Positions 34,654 to 46,629 are shown, counted from the stretch's first letter. The stretch: 64,000 bases of DNA from Undaria pinnatifida (GCA_012845835.1 JABAKD010000003.1:3220212-3284211), one strand, 5' to 3'. Notes: generated by a model from the sequence alone, not told the origin. A program made the numbers and translations.

Positions 34654-35123
34654 ATGAAGCCGAAAAGTGGTACTCCTCTCGTACCACGCGTCTATGCCTC
34701 GTTAAACCCGTTCCCAACTCCCGAAGAACTATTCCCTACTTTAATTCCAAGTGTTTTGTCCCCGTACCGGGAGTACCGTGCTAAAACGGTTATCGTGTGT
34801 CCGCTTTTCGGCTTTCGTTCACCGGTATCGTCGAACTCTCAAGTGGGTGTGAGTTGTCTTCCCACTAACCCTTTTTTTCTTCCCAGCGACGTCGGTACAC
34901 GCAGCGTCCGTGCTCTGATTCTTCATCCTAGAGAGATACAAATTTCTCCGTGGTCACACACACAGACTGCGAGACAAGTGAAAACAGAACAACAACCGCA
35001 ACTAATCAAGGTAAAGAACGGGTGCAATGTTCTAGCGCACTAGGTACGAAAAACATACCAAAGCATAGCCAGACTTCTACATAAAAAGCAAGAGAAAGAG
35101 TTGAAAAAACAAAACAAAAAACA

Positions 35124-35438
35124 GACGCGTGCTTCGATATCGTAGGGATGCACCGCTCTTTTTTTTCAAAGGTTTCCTCAATTCGGGAGCTTTAAGACAT
35201 GTCTTGACCCTAAAAAAAACTTATTTGGAGAAAAATAAAACTGACTACTTCGCGTATCATACCACACCAGATGAAAAATCCCATGGTCTATATAAGTACA
35301 CACAACGAAAATCATGCAAGAAGAAAGACGGCCCATTATTTATTTTTTTTCCGACGATTTCGCCCAGGTTAAGGAGCCCCTTCATTTCAGGAAAAAAAAT
35401 AGCCAAAAAAAGGTATACCTCTATCATAGCGTGCGTCC
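35124..35438 (+). mobile_element. Family B element, copy 2
   Basis: Starts GACGCGTGCTTCGATATCGT and ends TACCTCTATCATAGCGTGCG. Internal GATGAAAAATCCCATGG and GTTAAGGAGCCCC as in the other copies. Confidence 0.75.
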
Positions 35439-35600
35439 TGAGTAGCCTCACCAAAAACATAGATACACCTCCCTATTGTTCATAGCACCTCTTTTGGGGG
35501 AGTTCAGAGGAATTGAGTGAGGCGTTATGAGGCTTATATAGTTTGGGAAAGCTAATTGCCAGTGGGACCAAACGGACTAATAACCTACCCCACTAATACC

Positions 35601-35689
35601 TTACCCTTTTACAATTGGAAACCCGTTTTTGGGGACAACGTTACTTGGATTTAGTATAGGGAGGGGTTCGGGGGCTCTGAAGAGGTTAA
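35601..35689 (+). mobile_element. Family D mini-element
   Basis: TTACCCTTTTACAATTGG at the left, TTACTTGGATTTAGTATAGG inside, GGCTCTGAAGAGGTTAA at the right. Confidence 0.7.
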
Positions 35690-35854
35690 AAGAGGCATAG
35701 CAATACACTTGGCGATAAATTACGGCATCTCTCGGCCATTTTGCTCTTGTTTTTTCATCGTCCCTCTAGTTCATGTTATTTTTTTTCTCCGTCCCTCCCT
35801 CTTCCGATGTTGTATCTCAGATCCGGGGAGAACCTCCCCCCCCCGGCCTATACC

Positions 35855-36010
35855 TAGTCGGTGATAGCCCAACGCCCGTGCTCCGCCCCCGGCGCTTGGA
35901 GCAAGCCATGCCTGCCTGCCTGGTCGGTGATAGCCCGATTTGCCCGGTCAGTGATAGCCAGACGCCCGCATGCTCCGTCCTGGGATTGTTGGGATGCGGG
36001 GGTCTGTAGC
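35855..36010 (+). repeat. Dispersed repeat R3, copy 2
   Basis: Contains GCCTGGTCGGTGATAGCCCG, TGCTCCGTCCTGGGATTG and GGGATGCGGGGGTCTGTAGC, matching the repeat at 21,280-21,440. The GGTCGGTGATAGCCC segment is itself repeated three times. Confidence 0.6.
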
Positions 36011-36389
36011 CCTAAGGGCTGTTGTGGTCTCGCACCGCATGACCCCCCCCCAACAAAAACTTCGGCGAACGCCTCCACGTGCATAATGATAAGGGTTTAT
36101 TTTTTGTAATTATATGAGGGATCTATAGCGCGAAAAACAACAACAACAACGCGGGCTGCATTGCTATCTACTCTGAAGGCATGTGGGACGACCCAGCCAG
36201 TTTCAGAACGGCGTTGATTTGACACGCTTCGAGCTGTCTTGCGGCAAACGCAATATAATAATTAGTTAAACTTTGAGGCGTTGCATTTTTGCGGCTGGAA
36301 ATTATTGAAATTATTGAATGTCTTGAAATTCAAACAGTTTTCACGTCTCGAAATAATACACACCAAATATAAATTAACTAAATTTATCT

Positions 36390-36560
36390 GCTCGAGTCGA
36401 CGAAGGAAGAAGATATGCTGAACTATCCTCGCGATAAAAATGAAGGCGTTATTATACCGTAGTGGGGAGGGAGGAGGAGGGCCCGCTATGTGACCCCGGA
36501 TCTGAGTTACTACTGGGAGGGAGCGCGAGAGTAGTGCGAGGATAATAAATGGGACGAAAA
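36390..36560. repeat. Dispersed repeat R4, copy 1
   Basis: Shares TCGCGATAAAAATGAAGGC, GTGGGGAGGGAGGAGG and GGATCTGAGTTACTAC with 44,905-45,110 (TCGCGATTAACAGTGAAGGC, GTGGGGAGGGGGGGG, GGGTCTGAGTTACGTC). Confidence 0.6.
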
Positions 36561-36976
36561 AAAACAAAACCAAAACAAACAAACAAACAAACAAACAAAC
36601 ACTCAAAAGACTGCCCCTCCCAAGCAACATCATTGTCAGATAGCAGCCAACATAACAACAACGATACTCGAGGGGGGTATCCGGTACGATAACTGCACGC
36701 GCACTTTTGCGGGAAAACAATCTGGTGGGAAAAATAGTATGTAGGCGGATTGACGCTGGCCAAGATGAGGGGGTAACGCTTTTTGTGTCGCTTCGTTTTT
36801 TTTTTTTTTGCTTCTTCCGAATGATGGAAGTTATTCACCCAAAACAGCTCACCCAAAACAGCTTTCGTTTTATACCTTGCCCAAGGGGGGGGGGTGGAGG
36901 GGGGATTGCTTACTCATGGAGTTGCACTTATTTTTTTTCTCAAAATCCATTTTTGGGCGAGGTGGTGTAGAGCAGC

Positions 36977-37067
36977 TTAAGACGCCTTTACAAACCTGGA
37001 AACCCTTTTGGGGGAAAAGTTACTTGGAGTTAGTACAGGGAAGGGTTCTGGGGCTCTAAAGGGGTCA
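36977..37067 (+). mobile_element. Family D mini-element
   Basis: TTAAGACGCCTTTACAAACC at the left, TTACTTGGAGTTAGTACAGG inside, GGGGCTCTAAAGGGGTCAA at the right. Confidence 0.75.
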
Positions 37068-38253
37068 AGTGAGGAGAGAGCCCCGAAAAATAATTTCGCC
37101 GCGCTCCTCTAGCGTGGCATGCGTTTGTTAAAATAGATATGCCGCACGCACCCGAGCGTACATACACACCACGGAGTAGATGTTGCTCGCGCTTCCGGTG
37201 TAATGCCCCGAACCAATCGCGGATTGACTTGATGGCCGAGCACCCTGCGTAGAACAAGCACGCACTATAAAGCCACATGGAAATACTTGCGATGTTTTCG
37301 ATGTTGTCCTCGTTTCCGGGTTGTTTGCGCTGATAGCCATATACTCACACGCGCCTCAATCAAGCGCGCGCACTGAATGCTACGTGGAGACACTTGATGA
37401 GGCGCGTAAGTTGCGATGTTGTTGCGATGCCGTCGCGACGTCGAAGTCTGTCCGTCCTTTTGGGGCCGACAGCGGAGCAACCTCGTTCGTTGTTCCGCCC
37501 TGAAGAGGACTGCAGGTAGGTAGTAAGTGCTGTACAGCGGGGGGGGGGGGCTGGCAATAAGGCCTGCATGTACCGGCCCGATATACCGGCACGACACAGG
37601 GCGGCAGGGTATAGGGCACATGCTACGTACTGGTGCGGTATAGGTGATTTTTTTTTTTTTTTTCTGAGACGCCACACCTTTGGAGCTCGATATCGATTGC
37701 CGATCGCCAACACACTGATTTTGCGTAAACTGATAATGCATCCCGATAAAAAAACCATGGCCTTCGTAGGTATATACACCGATCATTCATCACTCCGCAA
37801 AAACAGGAATGAAGAAATCCCGACGGTTTGGGGTCCCGTCATTTTCAAAAAATATTTCAAGTAAACCCCCCTCCCCCCGCCTCTATCGTAGCGCGCGTCA
37901 TAGAGACTAAGCTATAATACTCATTTCGGCTGTGGTTGGTGTCGCTTGCGCGGTCGGTGGCTAATTGCTTTTTCTTGAGATTTTTACAAGGTTTGTTGTT
38001 CCCGTTTTCAGCTTGGGACACCCCCGCCGGGATGTCACACCCTCGAGATGTAAGGCCAACCACATCCCGCAGGAAAACCTTGTAGTTATAGCCTAGGCTT
38101 AAGAGGGTGTGTAAGAGAGTTCCAGCCGTACCAAGCGATTCCACCGGCACTGTACCGGCAGCAGGCACTATTCAACCGGCGTTGTATTGGGAGACCTCCC
38201 ACCGTGCTGTAATTAGGCGGCTGACGGGGCCATCAAACTTTATGCACCCGATT
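37068..38253. other. Non-coding
   Basis: No gene. A family-B-like right half lies at about 37,730-37,912 (ending CCTCTATCGTAGCGCGCG). A GCCAACCACATCCCGCAGG piece of the 800-870 repeat lies at about 38,025-38,095. Confidence 0.4.
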
Positions 38254-38501
38254 GATTCTACGATAGCCCCCCCCAAAACCAGCTATATTCTTTATCGAAC
38301 GTTTCGTGGCTGCTCAATACGAGGAAGGATGCTATGAAATTTACATCTTCACATATGTTCTTGTTCGCGAAGGACTATTGATCGATGACGTCCGGGCGGC
38401 AAGGGGCACCGTATTTCAGGAGTTACGGCCGGGAGCTGGTTTCAAACCCGGCGATTTCGTTCAAGAAAAGTTGGGGGGGGGGGGCTACCGCAGAACGACT
38501 C
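38254..38501 (+). mobile_element. Family C inverted-repeat element, copy 3
   Basis: Starts GATTCTACGATAGCCCCCC and ends GGGGCTACCGCAGAACGAC, the clearest inverted ends of the three copies. It is followed by an R3 fragment (CTTGGTCGGTGGAAACTACG) at 38,540-38,650. Confidence 0.8.
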
Positions 38502-39401
38502 AACCACGCATGAGCTTAAGCAAGCTGCTGGAAGTATTCCGCAGTCTCCCCTCGACCCGGCCGTTCGTATTTGGTGCGAGTCATGTCTACTTGGTCGGTG
38601 GAAACTACGAGGTACTTCGCCCCTCCATTGTAGGGATGCGAGGCTCTTACGGCTATGTATTGTACGAGTTCAGCCCCCGCCCCCCCCCCCCGCCAACCAT
38701 AGCAGCGAGAAAACGAACGTTATCCTAGGAGATAGCTGGTGGACACAGACGGCCAAACAGGGAGGGGATTTTACGTAAGCATTAGGTTTTTAGGTAATAC
38801 ATGGAAGAAAACTATGCGAGCGTCCATTTGTTGCAAGTTTCTCTGTTGGGAGTAGGAACGGTGCTTCGTCTGGAAAGGGATAATGCGTGGTCAATTGGCC
38901 AAGCGACTAAGGAGGTAAGCAACACATCAGCACCCGCCCCCGCCGCCCCCCCTCGATCCCCTACCACTTATTCGGTTGTTAGCAGACGGAATCGTACTAG
39001 AATCGCGTGACATCCGTCAGAAATACTTACACCCACTCGTGCTAACAAAACGAACCCCAAGAGAGGCATTGGCTAAGAAAACAGACTCACAGGAGGCGTT
39101 ACTCCGATTTAAGCGTAGCACATTTCTGATCCATACATAATAAGTACAATTTTTCCCCTCGCGGTGTGGTTGCCTTGACATTCTGGGCTCTCTCGCAAGC
39201 GAAAAGGGGAACACAGGTGTTCCGATGAGCCTCGTACACCAGGCATAACTTAAAAAACAAAGGCTTGTCGCAAACTAACGAAAAAGTAACTAGCCACCGC
39301 GCAAGTAACCAGGCGAGTAACACCGACCAGCACAAGCGAGTTTATAGTTCAGTGCACATATTTCACACCGTGTAGTATTAATAGGTGTCATTTACTGTGA
39401 G

Positions 39402-39714
39402 TTATCCCATGCTAGCAAGGGTGTAGCAAATTCTAAGAAATTTCTGAGCTCCTAACATGAGGAGCTAGCTCAACATCATCATCCATCATCACCCAAAACA
39501 CGACTTCGAAGGCATTCGTTCGCGCAACCCGTCCAAAATGTCTACCACGTACGCGCTAGTCCTACGAATAGTCTTATGAATAGTCCTAAAACAAATGTAC
39601 CAGATGGTCGTAAAATTTGCCGTACTAACCGACAGCTCCACACTTGAGGAGGTCAACCGCACTATAGAGGTCGGAAACGCTTGACCCAGAAAGTGCAACT
39701 CCTACCGTGGGAGG
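39402..39714. mobile_element. Family E inverted-repeat element, copy 2
   Basis: Left end TTATCCCATGCTAGCAAGGG, right end GTGCAACTCCTACCGTGGGA. The internal CGACTTCGAAGGCATTCGTTC is shared with copy 1. Somewhat longer and more diverged. Confidence 0.7.
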
Positions 39715-39950
39715 GCTCTACTGTATTTTCTGTTTGACTGTATCGACTGTACCGGGTAGCATGAATATATGTAGTCACGGTATACCCGGTACAAGTTATG
39801 ATATCTTACCTGGTACCGCTCTTCTACATCGGCCGCGCGCCAATTTAGCCTGCCGCCGACGCCACTCTCACTCCGGTTTTCGCGGTTGCCTCCGGGGCTA
39901 CCTCTCAAGACTTACCCCCGAGGACCCCTACGCCCCCATCGGAGGCTTCA

Positions 39951-40437
39951 GTGGCACTGCCGCCTACGGGCCGCATCTCCACTCGGACGCGCCGAAGAAC
40001 AGCCGCTGCGGCCGGCGCCGCGCAGCCTGCCGTTGACTATGGTTTCGGACCCGGCAGGGTTCCGCGGACGGCTTCCACTCGGGTCGACCCTCCGCCGCGC
40101 GTTTCGCGCCCTCGGCTGCCTTTGGCTGCCGCCCCGAGCACATCTCGAGCCCCAACGCCTGTCCCGACGGTACCAATCCCGTCTGAACGCGACCGAGCGG
40201 AGCCTTTGGGTGTCCCGCTTTTAGGGCTCTCGACCCCTTCGGAGTCCCCCTCCGCCCCTGCGACCGATTTGGACGCCCTCGGCGCTGCTGCCGAACTAAA
40301 CTTCGGTGGTTCCGCTGCGCGTTATTCTCGAGCCGACTGGGAGAGAGAGCAACGTGCGGAGCCTACGTGCAGTGCCGCCATACAATACATTCTTCTCGAC
40401 CGGCCATTGGCCTTGCCCACCGAAGTCTAAGCGCGTT
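39951..40437 (+). pseudogene. Retrotransposon polyprotein, pre-integrase fragment
   Basis: A Pro/Ala/Arg/Ser-rich stretch followed by YSRADWEREQRAEPTCSAAI, the usual text just before integrase in gypsy-type polyproteins. The frame then ends at TAA (40,428-40,430), while its continuation, PFSEIQELAGKGRLHT, is found in another frame from about 40,450. At least one indel lies near 40,420-40,450. Confidence 0.65.
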
Positions 40438-40860
40438 TCCCCTCACATCAGCGCCCCCCCTTTCTCGGAGATCCAAGAGCTCGCTGGCAAAGGCCGCCTC
40501 CATACTACCAACGAGGATATTGTCCTGCGCGTCCGTAATCCAACCCCGGCCCACTACTCCTTACGGCCTGCGGGGCGCGCGGCTTGCCTTCTGGGCAACG
40601 AACCAATCTGTATTTACGTGTCGGTACTCATGCGCCCTTGGATCATGAAAGCCTGCCATTCGATTGCTTTCTGCCATCTAGGCACGGCACGCACACTTCG
40701 CGTGCTCGAGCGTTTCTATTGGTGGATAGGAATGAGCATATGCACCCGCTGGTGGTTGCGCCATTGCTTGAAGTGCCAAGCGCGGAAGACACCGCGACTG
40801 ACGGTTCGATGGTCCATCATTTCGATTCCCCTCCCTTCGGGGCCGGGCATTGCGGTAAAG
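40438..40860 (+). pseudogene. Integrase zinc-binding (HHCC) region
   Basis: The frame gives CHLGTARTLRVLERFYWWIG and CLKCQARK, the H..H...C..C zinc-binding domain that precedes retroviral-type integrase cores; the first His region is partly diverged. The frame is lost again near 40,800-40,860, where the DDE core continues in the next frame. Confidence 0.75.
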
Positions 40861-40861
40861 C

Positions 40862-41368
40862 GTGGACTATGTTGGGCCATTGCCGGTCTCGCCCCGGGGT
40901 AGCAGCTATAATTTTCTCTTCACCGACCGCTTTAGCCGTCGTGCAGACATGTTTGCCGTCAACGCCGCTGAATTTATAGCTGAAGGCACGGCCAACATTC
41001 TTATCAACCGGTACATTCTCCTTTGGGGGTGCCCACGTAGCATCCTCTCGGACAACGGCCTCCAGTTCTGCTCCAAGCTTTCACACGTCGTATACGAGCT
41101 TCTTGGTGTACAAAAAATTGCCACCAGCTCCTACCATCCAAGCGGCAACGGCGGTGTGGAGCGCGTTAACCACAAAATGGCCCAAACGCCGGCTATGGTC
41201 GTCAACGAACGCCAAGACGATTGGGATGCGCAGTTGCCGCACGTGGAGTTCGCCTACAACAATTCGGTCAGTGCCGCCACTGACCTGGCCCCCAACGAGG
41301 TTCACATGGGCAGGCTCCCGCGCCTCCCTCTCACTATTGTCGACCTATCCGGGGTCACCGGCCATTAA
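40862..41368 (+). pseudogene. Integrase catalytic core (DDE)
   Basis: All three catalytic acids are visible: D in MDYVGPLPVSP, D in SILSDNGLQF and E in SGNGGVERVNHKM. The usual PNEVHMGRLPRLPLTIVD closes the domain. The frame then meets TAA at 41,366-41,368, probably a C-to-T change of a Gln codon, after which the same frame continues. Confidence 0.85.
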
Positions 41369-41887
41369 AGCCTGGCCGGTGACCACCTCGCATACTGCGT
41401 CCTGGCGTCAGAACGCCGACAGCGCACCAACGATATTGTTCGCGAGATACATGCCTTAACAGGTTCCCGCGTAGAACGGCAAAACTACACCCTCTTGGAC
41501 GCTTTGCGCCAGGTACCCAACTTCGTTGTGGGTAATTGGGTTTGGCTGTATAATACGGCCTCCACTATTCGCCAAGGCGCGAAAGCCGGCACGGATGCAA
41601 AGGTGTTCAAGGCCAAATTCGCGCTAAATTGGACGGGCCCCTGCAAGATCCTTGCCGTCGGCCCCTGCCCCTCTAGCGACACACCTGACGGTTCCCCTCT
41701 CGACGACAAGCTCCTCCATTTGGACCTCCCCACAGACATGCCCGGCGCGGATGCGCACCGCCGCGTCTTCGTCGAGCGCTGCAAGCCCTGCACCAACACC
41801 CACGACCGCGTCGACATGCCCAAGTGCGTTCCGGATGGGTTGACGCAGTACGTGCTCAACAATTTTACGAAAAAATCCCCCACGTGA
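41369..41887 (+). pseudogene. Integrase C-terminal linker region
   Basis: In the same frame after the TAA: VPNFVVGNWVWLYNTAST and KFALNWTGPCKILAVGP, the GDWVW...W.GP pattern typical of gypsy integrase C-termini. A single-base shift near 41,870-41,885, at runs of A and C, ends it. Confidence 0.75.
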
Positions 41888-41925
41888 CCCAAGACGACGT
41901 GTCGGCGCCCCTCTAGCGGCTAGAG

Positions 41926-42525
41926 ATGGAAAGGATCACCGGCCATCAATCGCTCCGTGGTGGGGGTGGGGTCATCGCGGTGATGTACGAAACGCATTGG
42001 ACTGGGCTCTCCCGCCCATCGCGGGAACGGGAGATGGACCTCCAGCTCTCACGCCAGCAGATCTTGCTCTACTGGGCTGGCACTCCGAACCAACACCGCC
42101 AAACAAACCGCCTGTATCGACAGATGCGCATTGGAGCTGCACAGCAGGAGCTTTCCCGTGCTAACGGCGAACGTTTCTTGGCATTTGGCTACGGCTGCGT
42201 GCCGCGCGCTGACTGGTTACGCCACTACAGCACCACGGTGCTCCCCATTGGGGCCCATTTTTGGTACAAAGTCGATGACGGCTTGTGGTGGCGTGGGAAA
42301 ATCAGCGCTCGCACATCCATCGACGGGGAACATTTGATACGTTTTCTAGATGAACCGGGACCGATGATCAAGCTTTCACTCTCTCCGGCTCACTACACTT
42401 CAGCTCACTACTCTCTGGCTCACTACACGACTTCGACAGGAGGTGTTCAAGGTTCCTGGTGCCTTCAACTCCGTCGGGGTAGATCAGTTGCACGCGGGAT
42501 TCAAAGTAACGTAGATGAATCTTGA
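41926..42525 (+). pseudogene. C-terminal domain of the retrotransposon polyprotein
   Basis: Begins MERITGHQSLRGGGGVIAVM; upstream in frame is a TAG (41,911-41,913) where a Gln codon would fit. It contains HFWYKVDDGLWWRGKIS and LIRFLDEPGP, a Tudor/agenet-like pattern that may help target chromatin. The end is a Ser/His/Tyr-rich tail. The exact function of this domain is not established. Confidence 0.6.
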
Positions 42526-43157
42526 GGCGCGGGCATGGTTAGTTGACGTTCAGGCCACCACTGCTCTCGAGTATTTTGATTCGGTTTTTCCTGGTTTTTG
42601 AATTTTACTTCTTTGAGGGACATTCGCTTTTGTTCTGGGTTTTTTATTCAGTTTTCCTGGGGGGATTTCTCTGGCAATTCTCCGCCCGGTTTTGACGTCG
42701 CCCCCGCAGGGTGGGGCACGGTGTTCATTCCGCGCGCGAGAGTTGCATTTCGTACATAGCGCGTTCTGATACATTTTCGCGACCGCTTAGGGTTTTGCTC
42801 GCGATTTTTTTTACTCTTCCGCCTTCGACCCCAGCGCTTTCGCATTTTGTTATTTTTTCTTTTTTTCTGCATAGTTCCCGTTTTCCCTTTTCTCTGCCCC
42901 CGTTTCCCTCGCTAATCTGTGGAAGTGATAGTTCTCGCGCCTGTCAATCCTGCCATTCGCTGGAGTGTTCTGTGCCCTTTTTCCCGTTTTCCGTTCTTCG
43001 TTTGAGGTTTTCTGCTGTAGTATTTTCCGTGAGTCTTCGTAGCCTCGCAGGGTAGAGGTGTGGGAGTAGGTTGTGAAGAGCCGCATCTTCGAGTCTAGAT
43101 CGGTGCTCCCCCGAATCTTCCATATTTTTGCATACACGGCTCATCAGGGTGGGCTAG
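42526..43157 (+). other. Retrotransposon 3' untranslated region
   Basis: No coding frame. A purine stretch, CAGGGTGGG, just before the LTR could be the remnant of the polypurine tract that primes plus-strand DNA synthesis. Confidence 0.5.
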
Positions 43158-43413
43158 TGTTACGGTATTCACCTTGGAGCCTAAAAAGGCGTAAGATATG
43201 GGATATGGCTGGATATAAAAGGTCTCACATGCATTGAAGGCATGTGCGTATAGGAAGAAGGGGATTATGCTTTTGCTTCGCGGAATTAAACGCTACTCAG
43301 TTCGTCCGTGGCGTGCGTGGAGCTGATACAAGAGCCTATCTAGTATAACTGAGTGACCAACGTGGAACCTGCCTAGTAGAGAAACCTGCAAAGGGTGGCC
43401 TGTGTCTGTAACA
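43158..43413 (+). repeat. 3' LTR of the retrotransposon
   Basis: Starts TGTTACGGTATTC and ends GTGTCTGTAACA: 5'-TG...CA-3' with a short inverted TGTTAC/GTAACA. A TATAAAA at 43,214-43,220 and an AATTAAA near 43,285 fit promoter and polyadenylation signals. No partner LTR was found in the window. Confidence 0.7.
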
Positions 43414-44590
43414 GCCCCTTAATATTACTATATGTGCCTGAGCTTATGTAGTAGAAGGGTCTGTTAAAAAATATCGCCGATTCTCGCTTTCCAAGCGAGA
43501 AAAGCGCTTCGTACTGGGCGACAGATGGACGCAGAAATCCTACCAGTGTCCCAGGTATTGTTTAGTGTATTGAGTACCCCACGGCCTCACTCTAAAATGA
43601 ACCATGTAAACCGCTATACGGAAACGAGGCTCATAACCTATTGTTCGCATTCACGCGAGTATTATATAATATTGCGCACAGTATCCACCCTACCTAAGGC
43701 CTCCAAGGTTTTGAAGCCGCCCAAAGGCGTGTTCGGTATACATATTGCGGAGTCTGGCCTCCACATCGTGTCAAATCAATACGGCCAAGAAGAACGAAGC
43801 ATAGCCACTTATTGCCATAAACCATCACTGCTTGCTGGGCTTGTGCATCGCTCGAGATCACACGCATATTGAATCCTATCGCGTTGTGCACTCGAACACT
43901 CGATTTGCCCTTGCGTGGACCTTGGAATCGCCACACGTTCCGAGGAGCGGACATTCTACCCTCTCGATACATTTCCAAGAGTATTTTTGTATGAAGTAGA
44001 CAGCAAGAATAACCAAGATGCGTGTTGCAAATTCGACAAATATCCATGCTTGATATATGGTACCTGGTATTTCTATACAAAATACAGGATACGAATACCG
44101 AGTATCAGAGGACAAGCAGGTGCAGGCAGATCTACAACGAACTCGGACTGGATCCAAGGTGAGGGATGAGAAATCTAACCCTGAGATCGTCCACAATATG
44201 GTGAATCCGGGGAGATGCAAACCCTTACTGTTCAGAACAACAAGGATAGTACGCAAACCTTACATAAACACCCTCGAGATGGTAGGAAAAAGATATGCAA
44301 ATCATACGTAAGAATCGTAGTATACGATAGGAAAACAATGAGGCGATGGCTAGCCGGACAACGACACAAAGGGGATAGCTAAACCTAACAAAATAAAGGT
44401 AAATCCATGTCGATACGATGTACCAGTTACGTGGTAACAAGCGTCGATGGATGGCCGTTTGTCTGGTTAAGGATGGCCAGACGGTTGGTTTGTATGCCTG
44501 TCTCACTATCTCCTCTGTCATGCCTACCGTGATGGTCAGCGGCTTTCTGAGCCCATCCTCAGGTTTACCGTGTTCGGCCATACAGTAGGC
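43414..44590. other. No recognised gene
   Basis: A minus-strand frame at 43,694-44,080 (128 residues) and a plus-strand frame at 43,525-43,872 overlap here. Neither shows a motif I recognise. TACCTGGTA occurs at 44,061-44,069. Confidence 0.35.
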
Positions 44591-44591
44591 C

Positions 44592-44790
44592 TAGGGGTCC
44601 CCCGGTAAGGCGGTCTGAGTAAGGCTGTATCCTGATATAAGTCGGTCGAAATCGCTTGGCGCGACTTGAGAACTGCACTCAAAACCTGAAAAGAATGAGG
44701 AGGCTTCCCTCAATAGGGCTGCTATCTTGCTCTGGCACACCACCGCTTTACTGAGGTCCGACTCCTCCTGTATCGCGGAGCACAACATAT
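44592..44790. repeat. Dispersed repeat R5, copy 1
   Basis: Shares AGGGGTCCC, GGCGGTC, CACTTGGCGC-like text and GGCACACCACCGCTTTA with 60,896-61,075, and CTGGCACACCACCGC with a short piece at 59,020-59,075. Confidence 0.6.
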
Positions 44791-44904
44791 ACGCATCCGT
44801 ATACACTGTAGCCGATCGCCCTTGACTGCTGCTAATGTTGGTCATGGGCCAAGAGGAAAGGAAGAAGGAAGTAATCAACTGCTGAGAGTGCCTAGCAGCG
44901 TGGG

Positions 44905-45110
44905 TAGACGACACTCGACGCCAGTGTAGGAAGAAAGAAAGGGCTGAAGTCTTCTCGCGATTAACAGTGAAGGCACGTTGCGCAGTGGGGAGGGGGGGGA
45001 AGAGCCTGCTGCATTACCTCGGGTCTGAGTTACGTCTAGCGAAGGAGACGGAGAAAGAAAAGGGCAAATATTATGTTTTGGATGAGAAAAAACAAATATA
45101 ATGTCAAAAG
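44905..45110. repeat. Dispersed repeat R4, copy 2
   Basis: See 36,390-36,560. Here the copy directly follows R5. Confidence 0.6.
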
Positions 45111-45780
45111 ATACTAAGAACAACAACTACTGCACAACAGCTTCCATTTTCTCGACGACTGCTGCCTTGCTGCTGCCCGTACGTACTGGAGGTTGGTTTT
45201 GGAAATAAAAGTAACAACGCTGCTGCCTTGTTCAAAGTGCCTGGTACAAACTGTCAAGATATTTGTGGTGCAAGAACGACTCAATAGGAAGTTTACTTTT
45301 ACTCGTGTTCTCCGTGATTACGTTAACCCCTTTTGGTGGTTCAGAGGGGAACATATCGGGACACGAACAAATGACAATCACCTGTCAGCAAAACATATTT
45401 TTCTGAACGTCAACCCAAAAATCATCGGGATGTTATTGTTGTCTCGCAATGCGATTTTTGTGCACTTTTAAGGCCGTGGGCTGGTTTGTTCATCGGGTTG
45501 CACCTTCAGTTTATCCAAAACCAGTTTGATTGCGGATGGGGTACAGAGCTCCTCAAGTGAGGACCCTCAGGAACAAAAATCGGTGCACCTCTATTGTAGC
45601 ATATCATACATCTTGCACGACACGTGTTGCGCAGCATGGCGATACTCTTACCTCTACAAGCTCTTAAGCTCTTTCAAGACGCACGTGGTACCCCCGTACT
45701 TTCGTCGGTCGTATGGTCGCTAAGCATCTAAACACGGCTCCGAAAATCCAGACATGGGTACCGAAAGGGTTATAACCAAG

Positions 45781-45988
45781 GTCTTTCACGGGTCATGACC
45801 CAGCCCACGGGTCGGGTCAGGATGTCTTCAAAACCTCGCGGGTCGAGTCGGGTCGGATCAGGAGGTGTTCGAAATCTTACGGGTCGGGTCGTGTTGGGTC
45901 AGGATGTTTTCGAATGTCATGGGCCGGGCCGGGGTCACCCTGTGACCCGGTTCGAGCTGCGCGAAGTGATCCGACCTGTGAAAAGCGT
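45781..45988 (+). repeat. Family A element, copy 5
   Basis: Starts GTCTTTCACGGGTCATGACC and ends GACCTGTGAAAAGCGTG. The best-preserved short copy, with GGAGGTGTTCGAAATCTTAC inside. Confidence 0.8.
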
Positions 45989-46629
45989 GGATATAATGAA
46001 GTACAGCACTAGACTAATCGTTGCGAGAAAACGGCCAGTCGAACTACTTTGAATCCCCGGGGGTATTCCCAGCCTCGATCTAAATCACCACCCTTTTTTG
46101 CCCTCCTGGGCAGTGGCGGCTGGCACGAGCGCCTTGTTGTCGATCGGAACGCTTTGCTCGCACCGTTCAGCGTGGTTTAGAGCGTTTTCAACCGACGGTG
46201 GCAGCGACAGCATAGAGACCGACTTGCCATGGTAGTGGTATAACTTAGAGACACACATGAGCAGTTAGTTGATTGAAACAGCATGACAAGTGGAAGAGCG
46301 TTGATAAATGAGTGCCACTTTTCGTCCTCCTTGGTATTTTTCTTTTCTTTGTTCTTTGCAAGAGGTCTAGTGTGCTCGCTTGCAAATACGAATGTGTCCA
46401 ACCTTCGTATTCATTGAGGTTGACATTGCATGGCCTAATCACCTTGCTGTATTTGTAATGCATATCTCTGTCTCGCAGTAGTTTGTGACCACAGAGCTCG
46501 TCTCTCTAGGAGCATATCGGCACGGACACTGGCTGTACTGGGTGTAGATGGGTGGAAATATCAGTTTAATGTCACTAACACAAACACCGAGAGCCCAGAA
46601 CCCATATGATAGATATATTCGCTTTTGAT

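Larger units (their letters stand above)
39815..43413 (+). mobile_element. Decayed Ty3/gypsy-type LTR retrotransposon, 3' part
   Basis: Contains a pre-integrase region, integrase, a C-terminal domain, a 3' untranslated region and one LTR, in that order on the plus strand. Gag, protease, reverse transcriptase and RNase H are absent, and no 5' LTR is seen, so the element is 5'-truncated or was cut by recombination. Several frameshifts and at least two stop codons break the frame. The order integrase-after-RT is that of Ty3/gypsy rather than copia, but without RT the placement rests on the integrase type. Confidence 0.85.

Noticed and set aside
34327-35043. A 238-codon plus-strand open frame
   Set aside because: It runs through the right half of a family C element and one or two family D elements, with no recognisable domain.
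43694-44080. 128-codon minus-strand open frame as a possible copia-type fragment
   Set aside because: A vague resemblance only; none of the zinc-knuckle, protease or integrase motifs is present.
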